From the NCBI GenBank assembly GCA_949358305.1, contig OX442314.1, positions 42,292,581 to 42,356,580 of the forward strand: a stretch of 64,000 nt of DNA, in the 5' to 3' direction. Below the pieces are notes generated by a model. It ran no database searches and was not told where the DNA came from. It was given only the letters and a program-made list of their open reading frames with translations. Source of the stretch: Strigamia acuminata. Lineage: Eukaryota; Arthropoda; Chilopoda; Geophilomorpha; Linotaeniidae. Positions 40,882 through 50,976 of the stretch are shown here, in pieces. The first letter of the stretch is position 1. Each line of letters begins with the position of its first letter. The translations under genes and the position numbers were made by a program.

Positions 40882-43443
40882 TTAGTTCGTTTCTTTCTCA
40901 GATGATCCCTGGGGAACGTCCGGAGGTGGAGGTGGAGGCAATTCTTCGGTTACAGGTGGTTCAGCCATCTTCGAAGTTGCTGGTTTAGTGAGCGGTGGAG
41001 TAGAAGTAAGGCGTGACGAGCAATCGCTTGGGTCCTCGAACTCTCCAATAAAATATCGGTCGTGACCGCCAACCGGCTCGTACGCTGCGCCAACTCGCTC
41101 GTGAATCCAAATGCGCGAAAGGAAAGGAGCTAGGCCCTGATTCGTGTGGTGGATCTTCTGGGCCTCGGCTGGAGTCTTTGGGGCACGGTGGGCTCGTAAC
41201 AGGCGTTGGTGTTGAATGAAATCGACGCCCGGACCCGCTTCGAGAGTCCGCTCCATCCATGAATAGAGCGAGTGGCCATGGTCGCTTGATCGCATAATTT
41301 TTTCCTTCGTCTTCTTGGTCATCGTCAGGCTCGGGTAATACAACTTTAGATGCGCATCGATCGGGGGTAGCGGCTTTGGTTCGACTTTCTTCTTAGGTCG
41401 CAGTATCTTTGGCTTCGTTTTTGATTTCCGGACTACTGTTTTTACACCCTCGATCGGGACCAGTCCTTCGGGGAACTTTATCGTCTCCTCTGGAGTGGCT
41501 GCCGGAACTGTCTGGTCTGTCGGAGTCTCAGGAAGAGGTTCGTTGGTTAGTACGGCTGGTTCGCTTTGTGGTAAAGCCACAGCTCGGACTACTTGATACG
41601 ATCGTTCTGGGTCGGCGTCTTCTGCAATTAATTGCGCGCGAACCTGGATACAGGAAGGAACCAATTTTAGCCATCGCTCGACGAGAGCGGGAGGCAGTTG
41701 AAAACTTTCATGTGCGACGACCGCCCAGGCTGCCAGTGCTACACGGGCGTTTCTAAACGTAGACGCAGCCAGCACAAGTGACATCATGTCGGTGATTACG
41801 ACTGTCGTTCGTGCCATTCGTGACGGGTGATCCCGTCCAGGGCTGTTGGTGAACTCGATGGCCGCGCTTCGGATGTTCGTTACTGCGATCTGCATCGTTC
41901 TGGCTTGGTAGTCATCGATGTTGGACACCATCTCTTTTGCCTGTTCGATCGTGGTTGTGTCGAGGAACGACTGTAACTCGTACGGAGTTGGGTCGAACTG
42001 GATTGTGGCCCGAGTGTTCGCCGATTGGTCGTTAGAAGTCGGTCTCGAAGACGTCTGGTCGTTCTTATCGGCTCTAACCGCTGTTGCTGGTTTCGAATTA
42101 ATTAAAACTCGTTGAATATCTGGTTCGGGCTCATCCCAAACAATCGGCGTTCTTGACGTAGAAATCTCGCTTCGTGTTTCTTCCGGTACGGCCGGGAAAA
42201 TGGGTCCAAAACGATCTTGTCGTCGTTTGAGTTGGTCAAATGAACTCAGCGCTGTCGGGGCTCCGATGATCACAGTCTTTCGGAATGCGCTGGGCAGACT
42301 AGAAGGTACGCTACTAGCTGGTTTTGCTGGCGTCTTGATGAATGCGCTCGGTACCGACGTTACACTCATCTCGATTGATTTGGTCGGTCGATAGACGGGT
42401 TTCGATTGTTCGTTCTTGACTTTCAGGACGGCTGCTACCATATCGGCTTCGGTATAAAGTTTTTCTTGTTCGGGTACGATCATCGGCTCTACCGATTGTT
42501 CGTGTTCGATTGTCATCGGCACTTCTTGACGAACTTCCACTTGTAAAGTTTCTACCTCATCGACTTCACGTGATTTCTCAAAGTGTCTCCATATTTCTGC
42601 TCGTGGCCTCGATAACCTGAGGCATCCGCGTTGGTTCGGTCGATTTCTGGAGTAGCGGTATGTCTCGACTTCTCGTGGTTTCTCGACTCTGGGTTCTCGT
42701 CGCGGTGAGGGTTCCCGAGCGTGTCGGTAATAAACTCGAGGATGAGACTGCGATCGATCTTGCGTGTTGTACGACGTGCTTGGCTGATCCAGGCGTCGTC
42801 GCTTGTTGTCGTATGTGTTATTTAACAATTCGCTCGAGAGTCGCTTCTCCGCTTTTTGTCGCTTGCGCCCAAAGATGCCCAGGTAGTGGAGCTGGTGCAT
42901 TGCTTTCTGTGAGGTGATAAATCCGTGTTCGGGTCGCCAGTTGGGAACGTCTGGTCTTTCTCCTCGAACCTGGCTTAACCAAGTTTTTATCTCATCTGTC
43001 GAATACCCTGCTGGTTTCAGTATTTTGAAGAGGTCTCGATACGCCGTCCGTCTGACTTCGTTGTAATAGTCTCTGTGTATTTGTCGGCGCTCTTCGTCTG
43101 TAGCGGCGTTTTGCCACCTCTCGAGGACAGCCCACTCTTCGGGCTCGCTTGGATAGTCCTTTTCTAAAAACTTGTTTGGGAGTGGTGCTGGTGCGTCGTC
43201 GCGTTCTGGAATTTCAGTCCTCAGTGCGTCGCGCATCTTTTCTGGGAAGTAGTGTATCAGGGTCTCTTGACTTGCCCAAAATCGCGATCGGGCTCGGGAT
43301 GAAGTGAGCCGAATTTTCCATGGTCCGGTGTCGACGTCGTCCTCTAACGCTCTTCGAAATGGGGTCGGAATTTCGCTTCTCCAGAGTGTACCCGAAGACA
43401 CGTTTTGCGGATCGATGGGTCCCCACGTAAGTTGGTGTTCCGG
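40882..43443 (-). CDS. Element D ORF3, main exon (about 853 aa), function unknown
   Basis: The frame is open from an acceptor-like CATTCCTCAG at 43444 to the stop at 40882. It has no ATG near the front: the first start-like codon is GTG in QNVSSGTLW. This supports joining to the exon at 43661-43804 in phase 0. No signal peptide, transmembrane segment, fusion peptide or Cys-rich ectodomain is present, so it is not a typical envelope. Features: WASQETLIHYFPEKMRDALR near the start, an Arg-rich centre, a helical segment around VALAAWAVVAHESFQLPP that is shared with element B ORF2, a Lys/Pro-rich linker, and a proline-run C-terminus (ELPPPPPPDVP). It could be an RNA-binding or Gag-accessory protein; that is speculation. 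Confidence 0.75.
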   Translation of the reverse strand, partial: PEHQLTWGPIDPQNVSSGTLWRSEIPTPFRRALEDDVDTGPWKIRLTSSRARSRFWASQETLIHYFPEKMRDALRTEIPERDDAPAPLPNKFLEKDYPSEPEEWAVLERWQNAATDEERRQIHRDYYNEVRRTAYRDLFKILKPAGYSTDEIKTWLSQVRGERPDVPNWRPEHGFITSQKAMHQLHYLGIFGRKRQKAEKRLSSELLNNTYDNKRRRLDQPSTSYNTQDRSQSHPRVYYRHAREPSPRREPRVEKPREVETYRYSRNRPNQRGCLRLSRPRAEIWRHFEKSREVDEVETLQVEVRQEVPMTIEHEQSVEPMIVPEQEKLYTEADMVAAVLKVKNEQSKPVYRPTKSIEMSVTSVPSAFIKTPAKPASSVPSSLPSAFRKTVIIGAPTALSSFDQLKRRQDRFGPIFPAVPEETRSEISTSRTPIVWDEPEPDIQRVLINSKPATAVRADKNDQTSSRPTSNDQSANTRATIQFDPTPYELQSFLDTTTIEQAKEMVSNIDDYQARTMQIAVTNIRSAAIEFTNSPGRDHPSRMARTTVVITDMMSLVLAASTFRNARVALAAWAVVAHESFQLPPALVERWLKLVPSCIQVRAQLIAEDADPERSYQVVRAVALPQSEPAVLTNEPLPETPTDQTVPAATPEETIKFPEGLVPIEGVKTVVRKSKTKPKILRPKKKVEPKPLPPIDAHLKLYYPSLTMTKKTKEKIMRSSDHGHSLYSWMERTLEAGPGVDFIQHQRLLRAHRAPKTPAEAQKIHHTNQGLAPFLSRIWIHERVGAAYEPVGGHDRYFIGEFEDPSDCSSRLTSTPPLTKPATSKMAEPPVTEELPPPPPPDVPQGSSEKETN

Positions 43444-43660
43444 CTGAGGAATGAATACATAAAAATTAGATTTTTGTTAAATTCCGAATTTGGATTCAAG
43501 ATGGCGCCATGGTCGACCATGTGCTTTTTACACGTGTTGAATTTTTAAATAATGGCTCGTGTAATTTTTCGTTTGTTGACATAAAGATGTTTTCTTTTAT
43601 GAATATTGTTTCACGTATTTTCGTGGTTTAGCCACAAATTAAATTCTTTGTTAATTTTAC
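43444..43660 (-). other. Predicted 217-nt intron within element D ORF3
   Basis: On the minus strand the donor is GAAAAG|GTAAAA at 43660 and the acceptor TTCATTCCTCAG|CCGG at 43443. Splicing joins two open frames in phase 0. Reading through the donor instead meets a stop within about eleven codons. Confidence 0.55.
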
Positions 43661-43804
43661 CTTTTCGTTTCCATCGGGCTTTTCCCGATTTTCTTCCGGT
43701 TCAACCTCGTCCCATCTTGCGGGATCGTTCCATTCGTCTTCGCTTGGGTCCCGATCCATTTCTTCCTCTTCGTTGTCGGGTGATTGCTTCCAGTTTCTTC
43801 GCAT
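43661..43804 (-). CDS. Element D ORF3, first exon (48 codons)
   Basis: Starts with ATG at 43804 (MRRNWKQSPDNEEEEMDRD) and continues in acidic, Trp-containing sequence to GNEK at the predicted donor. The acidity and the exact phase match to the downstream frame argue that it is coding. Expression would need a subgenomic or internally initiated transcript, or splicing from an upstream donor. Confidence 0.55.
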
Positions 43805-44049
43805 TTTTGATTCAATTTATTGGTTGCGATTTTTGTCAAGCACCTGTTGTCGTCGTGACAGAACGCGGAGTGCAAAGTTGAAAGGGTAGTCGAGGTTAAG
43901 TATCTTGATTGGCTTTCGTATGTAATACGTAGTTGATTGTTGGAGTCTCCTTGTGATTGTTTTTGTCCCTAGGAGGTCGGGGTAATTACGTCATATTGTT
44001 TTGTCGCTTTTGATTGGTTATGCCAACCATTTTGGATTTTGTTGCTTTA

Positions 44050-47000
44050 TCATGTCCTCCCGGCGATTTTACCGTCCTTTATAAACGGGTTTGGTACCTT
44101 TTTTCTTGTACTTTGTCGTATTATAGGTTTCGGTATTTTACTTCTCGATCGTGTGGATCTTTTAGTAATCTCTTTTTCTTTTTCAGGAGTTTTAGGAGTT
44201 TCTTCGTTAACTGCTGCTTCCTCCCCTCCTAAATTTCCATCTGGGGCGCTAGTTAGTTCGGCGCTGTCTGGAGTTGCGTGAGTCGTATTTTCGTTCAAGT
44301 CTGAAACAGTGGCGATGTCGTCGAACATATCTCGTATTGTGGGCGATGGAGATGGCTGCGTTTGGTCCTCGGCCCATTCTTCTTGTGGAAATTCCGGCAA
44401 GTAAGGCGTCAGTTCTCGAGCGTGGATTGATCGAAAATTCACATTATCGGCCAAACGTTGCAGAGAAAATGCGTTCCCGCCGTGGGTCTTGGTAATTACG
44501 TATGGGCCGTCTCGTTTGTCGGCTAAGCCGGCATGAATCCCTTTATCTGCACTGGATAAAATGTGAGTGTCCTTCCATACGAGATCGTTGATTTTGAAAT
44601 TACAAAATTGTGTGTTCTTTTCAGACTTTTTCACTCGTTCGCGCATGTCAAACACATGTGACATCATATGTTGGTAGGTTGCCGAAATTGCTTGTTCTAA
44701 TTGATGTACGTAAATGTGAGGATTTTTTGGATCGACTTTTCGAATTCCTTCTGGGATGCGTGGATCCCAGGGCACTCGTAGCTCTCGAGCGAAGTTGAGA
44801 TAAGCCGGGGAAAAGCCGCGGTTTCTCGAAATGGTCGTTCGGATGCTAAATGCTATTTCTTTAAGGAACTCGTCCCACTTGGAATGTACGTCTGTGAAAA
44901 TAGCAAGCGCATATTTTATGTCGCGGTTGAGTCGCTCCACGGGATTAGCCCGTGGGTTATACGTTGAAGTAAATGATGGTTGAATGTCGAATTGTTTGCA
45001 GAAATCCTTGTATAACCTTGATGCGAATTGTGGGCCATTATCGGAAATTAATTTCCGCGGGAAGCCAAAATGTAACGCGACTTCGTAGAGGCACTGGATT
45101 ATTTTCTGCTTAGTCGGGTGGGCCATCGGATACAACTCTGGCCATCCTGTTGCGACATCCATGATCACGAGTATGTATTTGTGGCTATTTGCACTTGTTA
45201 TCTTAGGGCCCATAAGGTCTACGCTCCAACAATCAAAGGGGGCGAACGGTCCAAGTGATAAATTCTCGTAGTTAGCCTTATTCCGAGGCTTGCAGGCTTG
45301 GCATCGTGGACAGTGTCGTATGAATCGTACGATGTCCCTTCTCATTTCGGGCCAATAGTACAGTTGACTGGCTCGATAGAGAGTCCTTGCCACGCCGGCG
45401 TGTCCGGCTAGAGGGTGGCCGTGTACCATCCACAGAATTTGTGTTCGAACTTTTCTCGGAATTACGACTTTAATTGAACTCCCTGACTCTGTCAAGTCGT
45501 CCCGAAAGTTCGGATGGTACTTTAAAAGTAGGCCATCGTCTATCAGATAAGCGGAAGCCTTAATTTTGAACTCTTCTCTGGATTCTTCGCTGTAGACGTC
45601 GCTAGGGAAAGTCTCGTTGGTCAAGTAGTCATAGAACCTTTTACAGAAGGTGGTGTCGTTCTTCTGAGCTTCGATGAGTTCCTCGCGAGTAGGTGGGACA
45701 CAGTTCGTGCCTTTACTCACGTGTGTAACGAAAGCTCGCACAAATTTATCCGAGATTCTGGGTTCGATGGATAAGTCGTAATTTGGTCTGGCATCTTTTG
45801 CCGATTGATATGCCCTCATCCAATATCCGACGTATTTTTCATCAGAAGATTCCAACTTTTCTTTCGGCAGTTCATTCTGTTTTCTGAATTCCCACTTCCT
45901 GATCGGGGTGGGACAGTAAGCTATCCGAGAATCGTCGTCACCGTCATCGTCTGGCTCGTCGGGTTCTGAGGCCGGAGCTCTTGAGAGCGCGTCGGCGACT
46001 GTGTTATACTTCCCTGGCTTGTACTCGATTTGTAAGTCGTAAGCCATGAGCTCTAATTGCCATCGAGCCATCCGGCCCGAAGGTTCTTTCAGGCCCATGA
46101 ACCACCTTAATGCCTGATGGTCGGTCTGGACGGTAAATTTTGTAAACTCGAGGTAAGGCCTGAATTTACGAACTGCCCATACGATTGCCAAGCATTCGAG
46201 CTCTGTCGCTGAGTAATTTTTCTCGGCGGCTTGAATTTTCCGGCTGATAAAGATCGTGGGTACTTCTTGATGTATGCCGTCGATTTCGTGCATTTGCATC
46301 AACGCAGCCCCCAATCCGATTTTACTCGCATCTGTATGTAAGATAAATTCGCGATTCAAGTCGGGGAGAGGGATGGTTTTGGTGTCGATTAGCATTTGTT
46401 TGATTTTGTCAAACGCTGCTTCGCAATGGCTGGTCCAGTTAAATTTGATTTCGGGGTCTTTCGGCGGGTCCTCCTTTGGATTTATTTTCTGGACAGTCTT
46501 TAAAAGATCGGTGATTGGGGTCGCGACTTCCGCTAAATGTGGCAGGAGTCGGCCGAAGAAATTTACCATTCCTAAAAAACGTTGTACTCCTTTCACGTCC
46601 GTAGGTGCTGGAAAATCGGTGATTGCTCGTACTTTCTTTGGGTCTATGGATAAGCCATTGACTCCAACTTTGTATCCAAGAAACGCAAGTTCTTTTCGGC
46701 AAAACTGGCTCTTTCCGGGGTGTATGTGGAGTCCGGCCTTTGCTAAACGACGTATTACTTCATCGATATGTCTGATGTGTTCGTCAAAAGTCTGGGAAAC
46801 AATAATAATATCGTCCAGGTAAGCCCAGGCGTATTTATGTAGCGCGTCGCCCAAAACCTTTTCGATTAAACGTTGAAATGTTGCCGGGGCATTTACTAGG
46901 CCAAATGGCATGACATTAAACATTAATCTGCCCATCGGGGACCAGAAAGCGGTTTTTTCTTTGTCTTCGGCACGGAGTTCGACCTGCCAATATCCTTTCG

Positions 47001-48362
47001 ACAGATCCATCGTTGTTACCCAATTAAATGGGGCTAATTCTCGAAGAATGGCTTCGATTGATGGCATCTGGACGGGGTCGATAACGGTAATGGCGTTTAG
47101 AGGTCGATAATCGATGCACAGTCTGGGTTCCGATCCTGCACGCATGACGAGCACGATTCTCATCGCATATTCTCCTAATGCCTCGGACACTATCCCCTTG
47201 TCTAACAAGTCTTGACAGATCGTCTTGACGATTTCGCGTTTTTGGGGGTTCATGCCCTTGAATGGAACTCGTACTGGCTTATCCGTACTCAATTCTATTT
47301 CGTGTTTTACGTAATTCGTCTTTCCCGGTTCTTTAGTCAGGATTTTTCGATGTTTTTGTAGCATTTCTTCAAGTAATTTAGTCTGGGCTTCTCCTAGGTT
47401 CGCGTCCATGGCCAAATTGTGAGCCAAATTTCCTTCTTGGAGTCGGGCGTTAAAAGATTTGAAATCGTAATCTTGTACGAATTGCTTCAAATTTCCGCCT
47501 TTCCATTCGTCCTCTTCGTCGTTTGAATCTAGGAGTTCGGTAGGTACTGTCATTAGTCGGGGGTCCTCGCGTTTGTCGATATAGTTCCAGGACCTCGTTA
47601 TGGGGTTTGGCTGGATCTCCATTATGGCCATGATGTCCATACCCAAGAGTAGGACTGTGTCGTAGGTTGGTAAAACGATGAAAGGGTGGGTTATTACGCC
47701 GCCCTCCCATATGACTTTTGTTGTCAGTACCCCTACTGGACGCACTTCTCCAGCAGCGGTTTTTACGGCCACATTTTCGCTTATTCCCCGTAGTTTGTCG
47801 CGTTGTTCTTTGTCCAACGACTCGTATAGATCTGAAGAGATAAAGGACCGGTCGGCTCCCGAATCCAACAAACCGATGAATTTTTTGTCATTAAACTTGA
47901 TTGTTAACATCGCGAGTGAGTTCTTCTTCTCCTTAGCCAAATTACAATGTAAAATGCGTTTCTTTCGAGGTGGGGTCTCCTCGTAGGCGTGAGGTAATTC
48001 TTGGAATGTTTCGGCTATTTTTTCGCCGTCCGCCGTATTAGTGGTTGGGCCACTATATTCGCGTTTTTCTGTGGTGAAGTAAGCCGTAGTGAAATAAACG
48101 ACCTTTTTCTGTAATTCTTTTATTTGTTTTTCTAACCAATTGGTGTTTATCCATTTGGCTTTTAATTCGTCTTCCGAACTTGAGTCGCTAATTTCTTTAT
48201 TATTTGTTTCAATTTCTTTCGATTTTTTATTTTTTAATTCGAGTTTTAATCTGACTACTTCTTCCGTAATTACTTCGTTAATTGCCTGGTTAATTGTCGT
48301 ATTCGTGGTAAATTTTGGGGTTTGGTCTTCCGGGCGTGCAGACAGATTTATTATTTTTTCTC
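44050..48362 (-). CDS. Element D Pol polyprotein: protease, RT, RNase H, integrase
   Basis: The recognisable domains start at about 47940. Protease LLDSGADRSFI, with gypsy RT next: LVMRAGSEPRLCIDYRPLN, TMDLSKGYWQVEL, MPFGLVNAPATFQRL and AWAYLDDIIIV (about codon 373 from 47940). RNase H has LHTDASKIGLGAAL. The integrase zinc domain reads HGHPLAGHAG and HCPRCQAC, and the catalytic core WSVDLMGP, LISDNGPQFAS and NPVERLNRD. The frame has no ATG at its head and stays open upstream for about 140 codons to the end of Gag. There it lies in the -1 register, so the start given is the presumed Gag-Pol shift site. The protein ends after a basic tail (IIRQSTRKKVPNPFIK). No chromodomain recognised. Confidence 0.92.
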
Positions 48363-50891
48363 TGTCTGCTTTAACCAGTTTTTTGTCAGTTCTTCGAATT
48401 TAGCTGTTAGCTTTTCTAACAATGCGTCGTTTTTGGCGGCTTCCTTCTCCTCCTTCCTCTTTTTCCGTTTTGGACAATCTCTTCTCCAGTGTCCCACCTC
48501 GTTACAGTAATTACAAGGTTTTGTGGTGGAGTTATCTGTTTTCGGGTACGGTCGTCTCACGAACTCTTTTTTCTCGTAGGGTTTTTCGCTTTTTGGGTTG
48601 TGGTGCTCCGTTTTATTCGCGGTCTTCATTCGGGGTCGGTAGCTTGGGGCGATTTCTTTCCCCATGTTAGCGTGGAGAATCTCTTCTTCTTGTTGGCTAT
48701 CGCTGGTATCCCCTCCTGAGTTCTGCTCGGAGTTATTGTCTTCACTTTCCCTCCCTTCTTCGAGATTAGTTGCGTCGGAGTTTGTACTGGCTTTGTAAGC
48801 TTTTGGAGCCGGTATCGGGTTCGAGGTGGCTTTATCGTTCGCCTTTTTCGGAGGTGCGGCCTCGATTTCCCCGTTCAGGAAGCTACGCGACTGGATCAGT
48901 CTCCCTGCGTCATGATTTTTCGCATGGATACGCTGTATGCGGAGTTGCGTTTGTGTCCTCTGTTCGAGCGTCAGGGCTTCCGTATAACGATCGTCTACTT
49001 CTTCGTGATAGTCATTTACAAATTTTAGCAGTTGTTCGAAACTATCTGCTGTGGGAGCGTTCATATCTCTCAGTACTTTCTTTGAGGTGTCGTTTAACCC
49101 CTTTTCGAAAATCACGTTTTGCGCATATTCGTCGAGTGGCGTATCCAACTCGTTGAACAAACTTTTCGCTCGTCGGAAATAGGCTCGTAATTCTTCTCCT
49201 GCGGCTTGTAGCATGAGACTGACTCTCTGTCTAATTTCTTTTTGGGTCTCGCCGTACTGACTGTTGAAAGCGACGACAAACTGTTCCCAAGTTTTTAATT
49301 TTGCTTCCACATACCAGGCTCTGGCTTCCCCTACTAACATTTCGGGTAGCCCTTTTGTTACCATCTCGTCGGGTTCGGCTCCGAGTCGTGAAATGGTGAG
49401 TGCCACTTCGTCTAAGAATTTATTGCCGGCCCTCCAGGTTCCGTCGAATCTCATCAGTCGCAACTGTGACCATTTTATGTTTCGGTCCTTTTGTTCTAAG
49501 GCCCATTGATCGGCGGAATATTTTCGAAGAAGGCTCTCGTTTTGTCTTGGGCGATTTCTCAGATTTCGATTTTGGTTGACCTGGGAGTCGGCGCGTGCTC
49601 GTTCCTCGAGTGCTCTCAATCTAGCTTCCATTATGGGATCGGCTTGGTATTGATTCCCACAGTTCGGGGACGTAGCTCCATTTTGTGGCGCAAATCGTTG
49701 GAAATTACCGTTGGTCGAGTTCGGGTCGGTCAAGGTCGGTGTTGTCGAGTTTGGCTGCGACTCGGTCAGTTGTGTTCCGGGGGGGAAAATTCCGTTTATG
49801 GCTGTTCCATTTAGGACCCCGTTCTTCTGTCCGATCAAAATGGTCGACCCTCTCCCGCTGTAAAGTTGTGTCTTTAGTCTTGTGGCTTCTCGGTCGACTT
49901 CGTTGGCGGCTTGTATTTTAATTCTTTCCGCCTCGTTTGCTGCTTCGACGTTGGCTTGTACCGTCTGGATATCTTCGAGGCTTGGCATTGCCAACCTGTT
50001 CCGTCCTTGCTGGTTTCTGAGGTGGTTTCGCTGGTTTATTAGTCTAATCATCTCTGCGTTAGGATCCTTTGGTGTTTGACTGGTGTGGCCAGCTCTCGTA
50101 GCAAAGGATTGGGCAATTGCCCACGACTGTTGACCCTTATTATTTCGACGGTCCTGCTGGAAGGCTTCCAGGAATTCGTTCTGGACTTCGACGGGTTCGT
50201 CTACTATGCTATCCCATCCTTGGACGTTGATTCCTTTCGAGCTGAGGGAATCGGCCTCGCTTTCGTCGTCGGCGTCCGATGTTCGGGTGGAATCGTAGGA
50301 ATCCGTTACCTGATCGTTCGTCTTTTGACGTTTTACGCTTTTTCGACCCCTTCTAAGCGCTCGTTTCTCCGCTCGTTCTTTGGCAAGACGAATGATCATG
50401 TTCATCTGTGCCAGCGGGTCCCCTTCTTCATCGTAAGGGATTCCCTCCAGTCGAGCGAGTTCATACGCTTCCTTACAGCTATCGATTTGGGATTTCTTCG
50501 AATTATAACCGTGCGTGATCGTGATACGATTACTCTGGTGATTATCCCGATTGTCGAATAGGTTATACCCGTTCTGACTTTGTCTGGATTCTTCCTCCTC
50601 TTCTTCGACTTCTTCTTCGATTCGCTGATTTATCGGCGTTTTATTGGTTGGGTTTTTGCTAGCGGGTACTTTACTAGCCGGCGTTTTTTCGGTCGGCACA
50701 TTCTCGGGTGGTTTTTCCGCGTGGTTTTCGTTGACTGGTGTATTTCCAGTCGTTTTTTCCCTCGTCGGCTCCGGTGGCTGCTTTTCTAACGCTGGACTAG
50801 CTAATGCTTCGGCCCTTGCCTTGGCGGATTCCATGGCTTTTCTTCGGGCGCTTGCGGTTGAAGGGTTTCGATTTTTCCCGCTTTTCGTCAT
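48351..50891 (-). CDS. Element D Gag (846 aa)
   Basis: ATG at 50891 (MTKSGKNRNPSTASARRK), chosen over an upstream TTG. A long N-terminal low-complexity half has KTPASKVPASKNPTNKTP repeats and an EEEVEEEEEE run. The capsid domain lies at about residues 470-600, with LPEMLVGEARAWYVEAK and TWEQFVVAFNSQYGE matching the Retrotrans_gag pattern. A single CCHC knuckle (CNYCNEVGHWRRDC, about residue 793) is followed by a Lys-rich tail. At 846 aa it is long for a gypsy Gag because of the N-terminal extension. The stop is doubled (TAATAA) and preceded by six A residues. Confidence 0.9.
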   Translation of the reverse strand: MTKSGKNRNPSTASARRKAMESAKARAEALASPALEKQPPEPTREKTTGNTPVNENHAEKPPENVPTEKTPASKVPASKNPTNKTPINQRIEEEVEEEEEESRQSQNGYNLFDNRDNHQSNRITITHGYNSKKSQIDSCKEAYELARLEGIPYDEEGDPLAQMNMIIRLAKERAEKRALRRGRKSVKRQKTNDQVTDSYDSTRTSDADDESEADSLSSKGINVQGWDSIVDEPVEVQNEFLEAFQQDRRNNKGQQSWAIAQSFATRAGHTSQTPKDPNAEMIRLINQRNHLRNQQGRNRLAMPSLEDIQTVQANVEAANEAERIKIQAANEVDREATRLKTQLYSGRGSTILIGQKNGVLNGTAINGIFPPGTQLTESQPNSTTPTLTDPNSTNGNFQRFAPQNGATSPNCGNQYQADPIMEARLRALEERARADSQVNQNRNLRNRPRQNESLLRKYSADQWALEQKDRNIKWSQLRLMRFDGTWRAGNKFLDEVALTISRLGAEPDEMVTKGLPEMLVGEARAWYVEAKLKTWEQFVVAFNSQYGETQKEIRQRVSLMLQAAGEELRAYFRRAKSLFNELDTPLDEYAQNVIFEKGLNDTSKKVLRDMNAPTADSFEQLLKFVNDYHEEVDDRYTEALTLEQRTQTQLRIQRIHAKNHDAGRLIQSRSFLNGEIEAAPPKKANDKATSNPIPAPKAYKASTNSDATNLEEGRESEDNNSEQNSGGDTSDSQQEEEILHANMGKEIAPSYRPRMKTANKTEHHNPKSEKPYEKKEFVRRPYPKTDNSTTKPCNYCNEVGHWRRDCPKRKKRKEEKEAAKNDALLEKLTAKFEELTKNWLKQTEKK
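48354..48359 (-). promoter_or_regulatory. Candidate -1 frameshift site between Gag and Pol of element D
   Basis: Minus strand GAG AAA AAA TAA TAA in the Gag frame. Slipping back one base on the A6 run reads AAA ATA ATA and enters the open Pol frame. No hairpin or pseudoknot was verified. Confidence 0.5.
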
Positions 50892-50956
50892 TTTGATAGT
50901 TTGCAAATGTCAAACCGTAAGATATGTTTATTTAAAATAGTCTGATTAGTCAAACT

Positions 50957-50974
50957 ATCCCGGACGGGCCCCCA
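50957..50974 (-). promoter_or_regulatory. Element D primer-binding site (tRNA-Pro type)
   Basis: Plus strand atcccggacgggccccca, two bases (cg) from the 5' LTR; identical to element B. Confidence 0.9.
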
Positions 50975-50976
50975 CG

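Noticed and set aside
40882-43443. Element D ORF3 as a retroviral envelope protein
   Set aside because: No signal peptide, transmembrane helix, fusion peptide or cysteine pattern visible; only its position is env-like.
43657-43875. 72-codon minus ORF (MHSAFCHDDNR...) overlapping the ORF3 first exon
   Set aside because: Other register; the acidic ATG frame at 43804-43661 has the phase-matched splice and is preferred.
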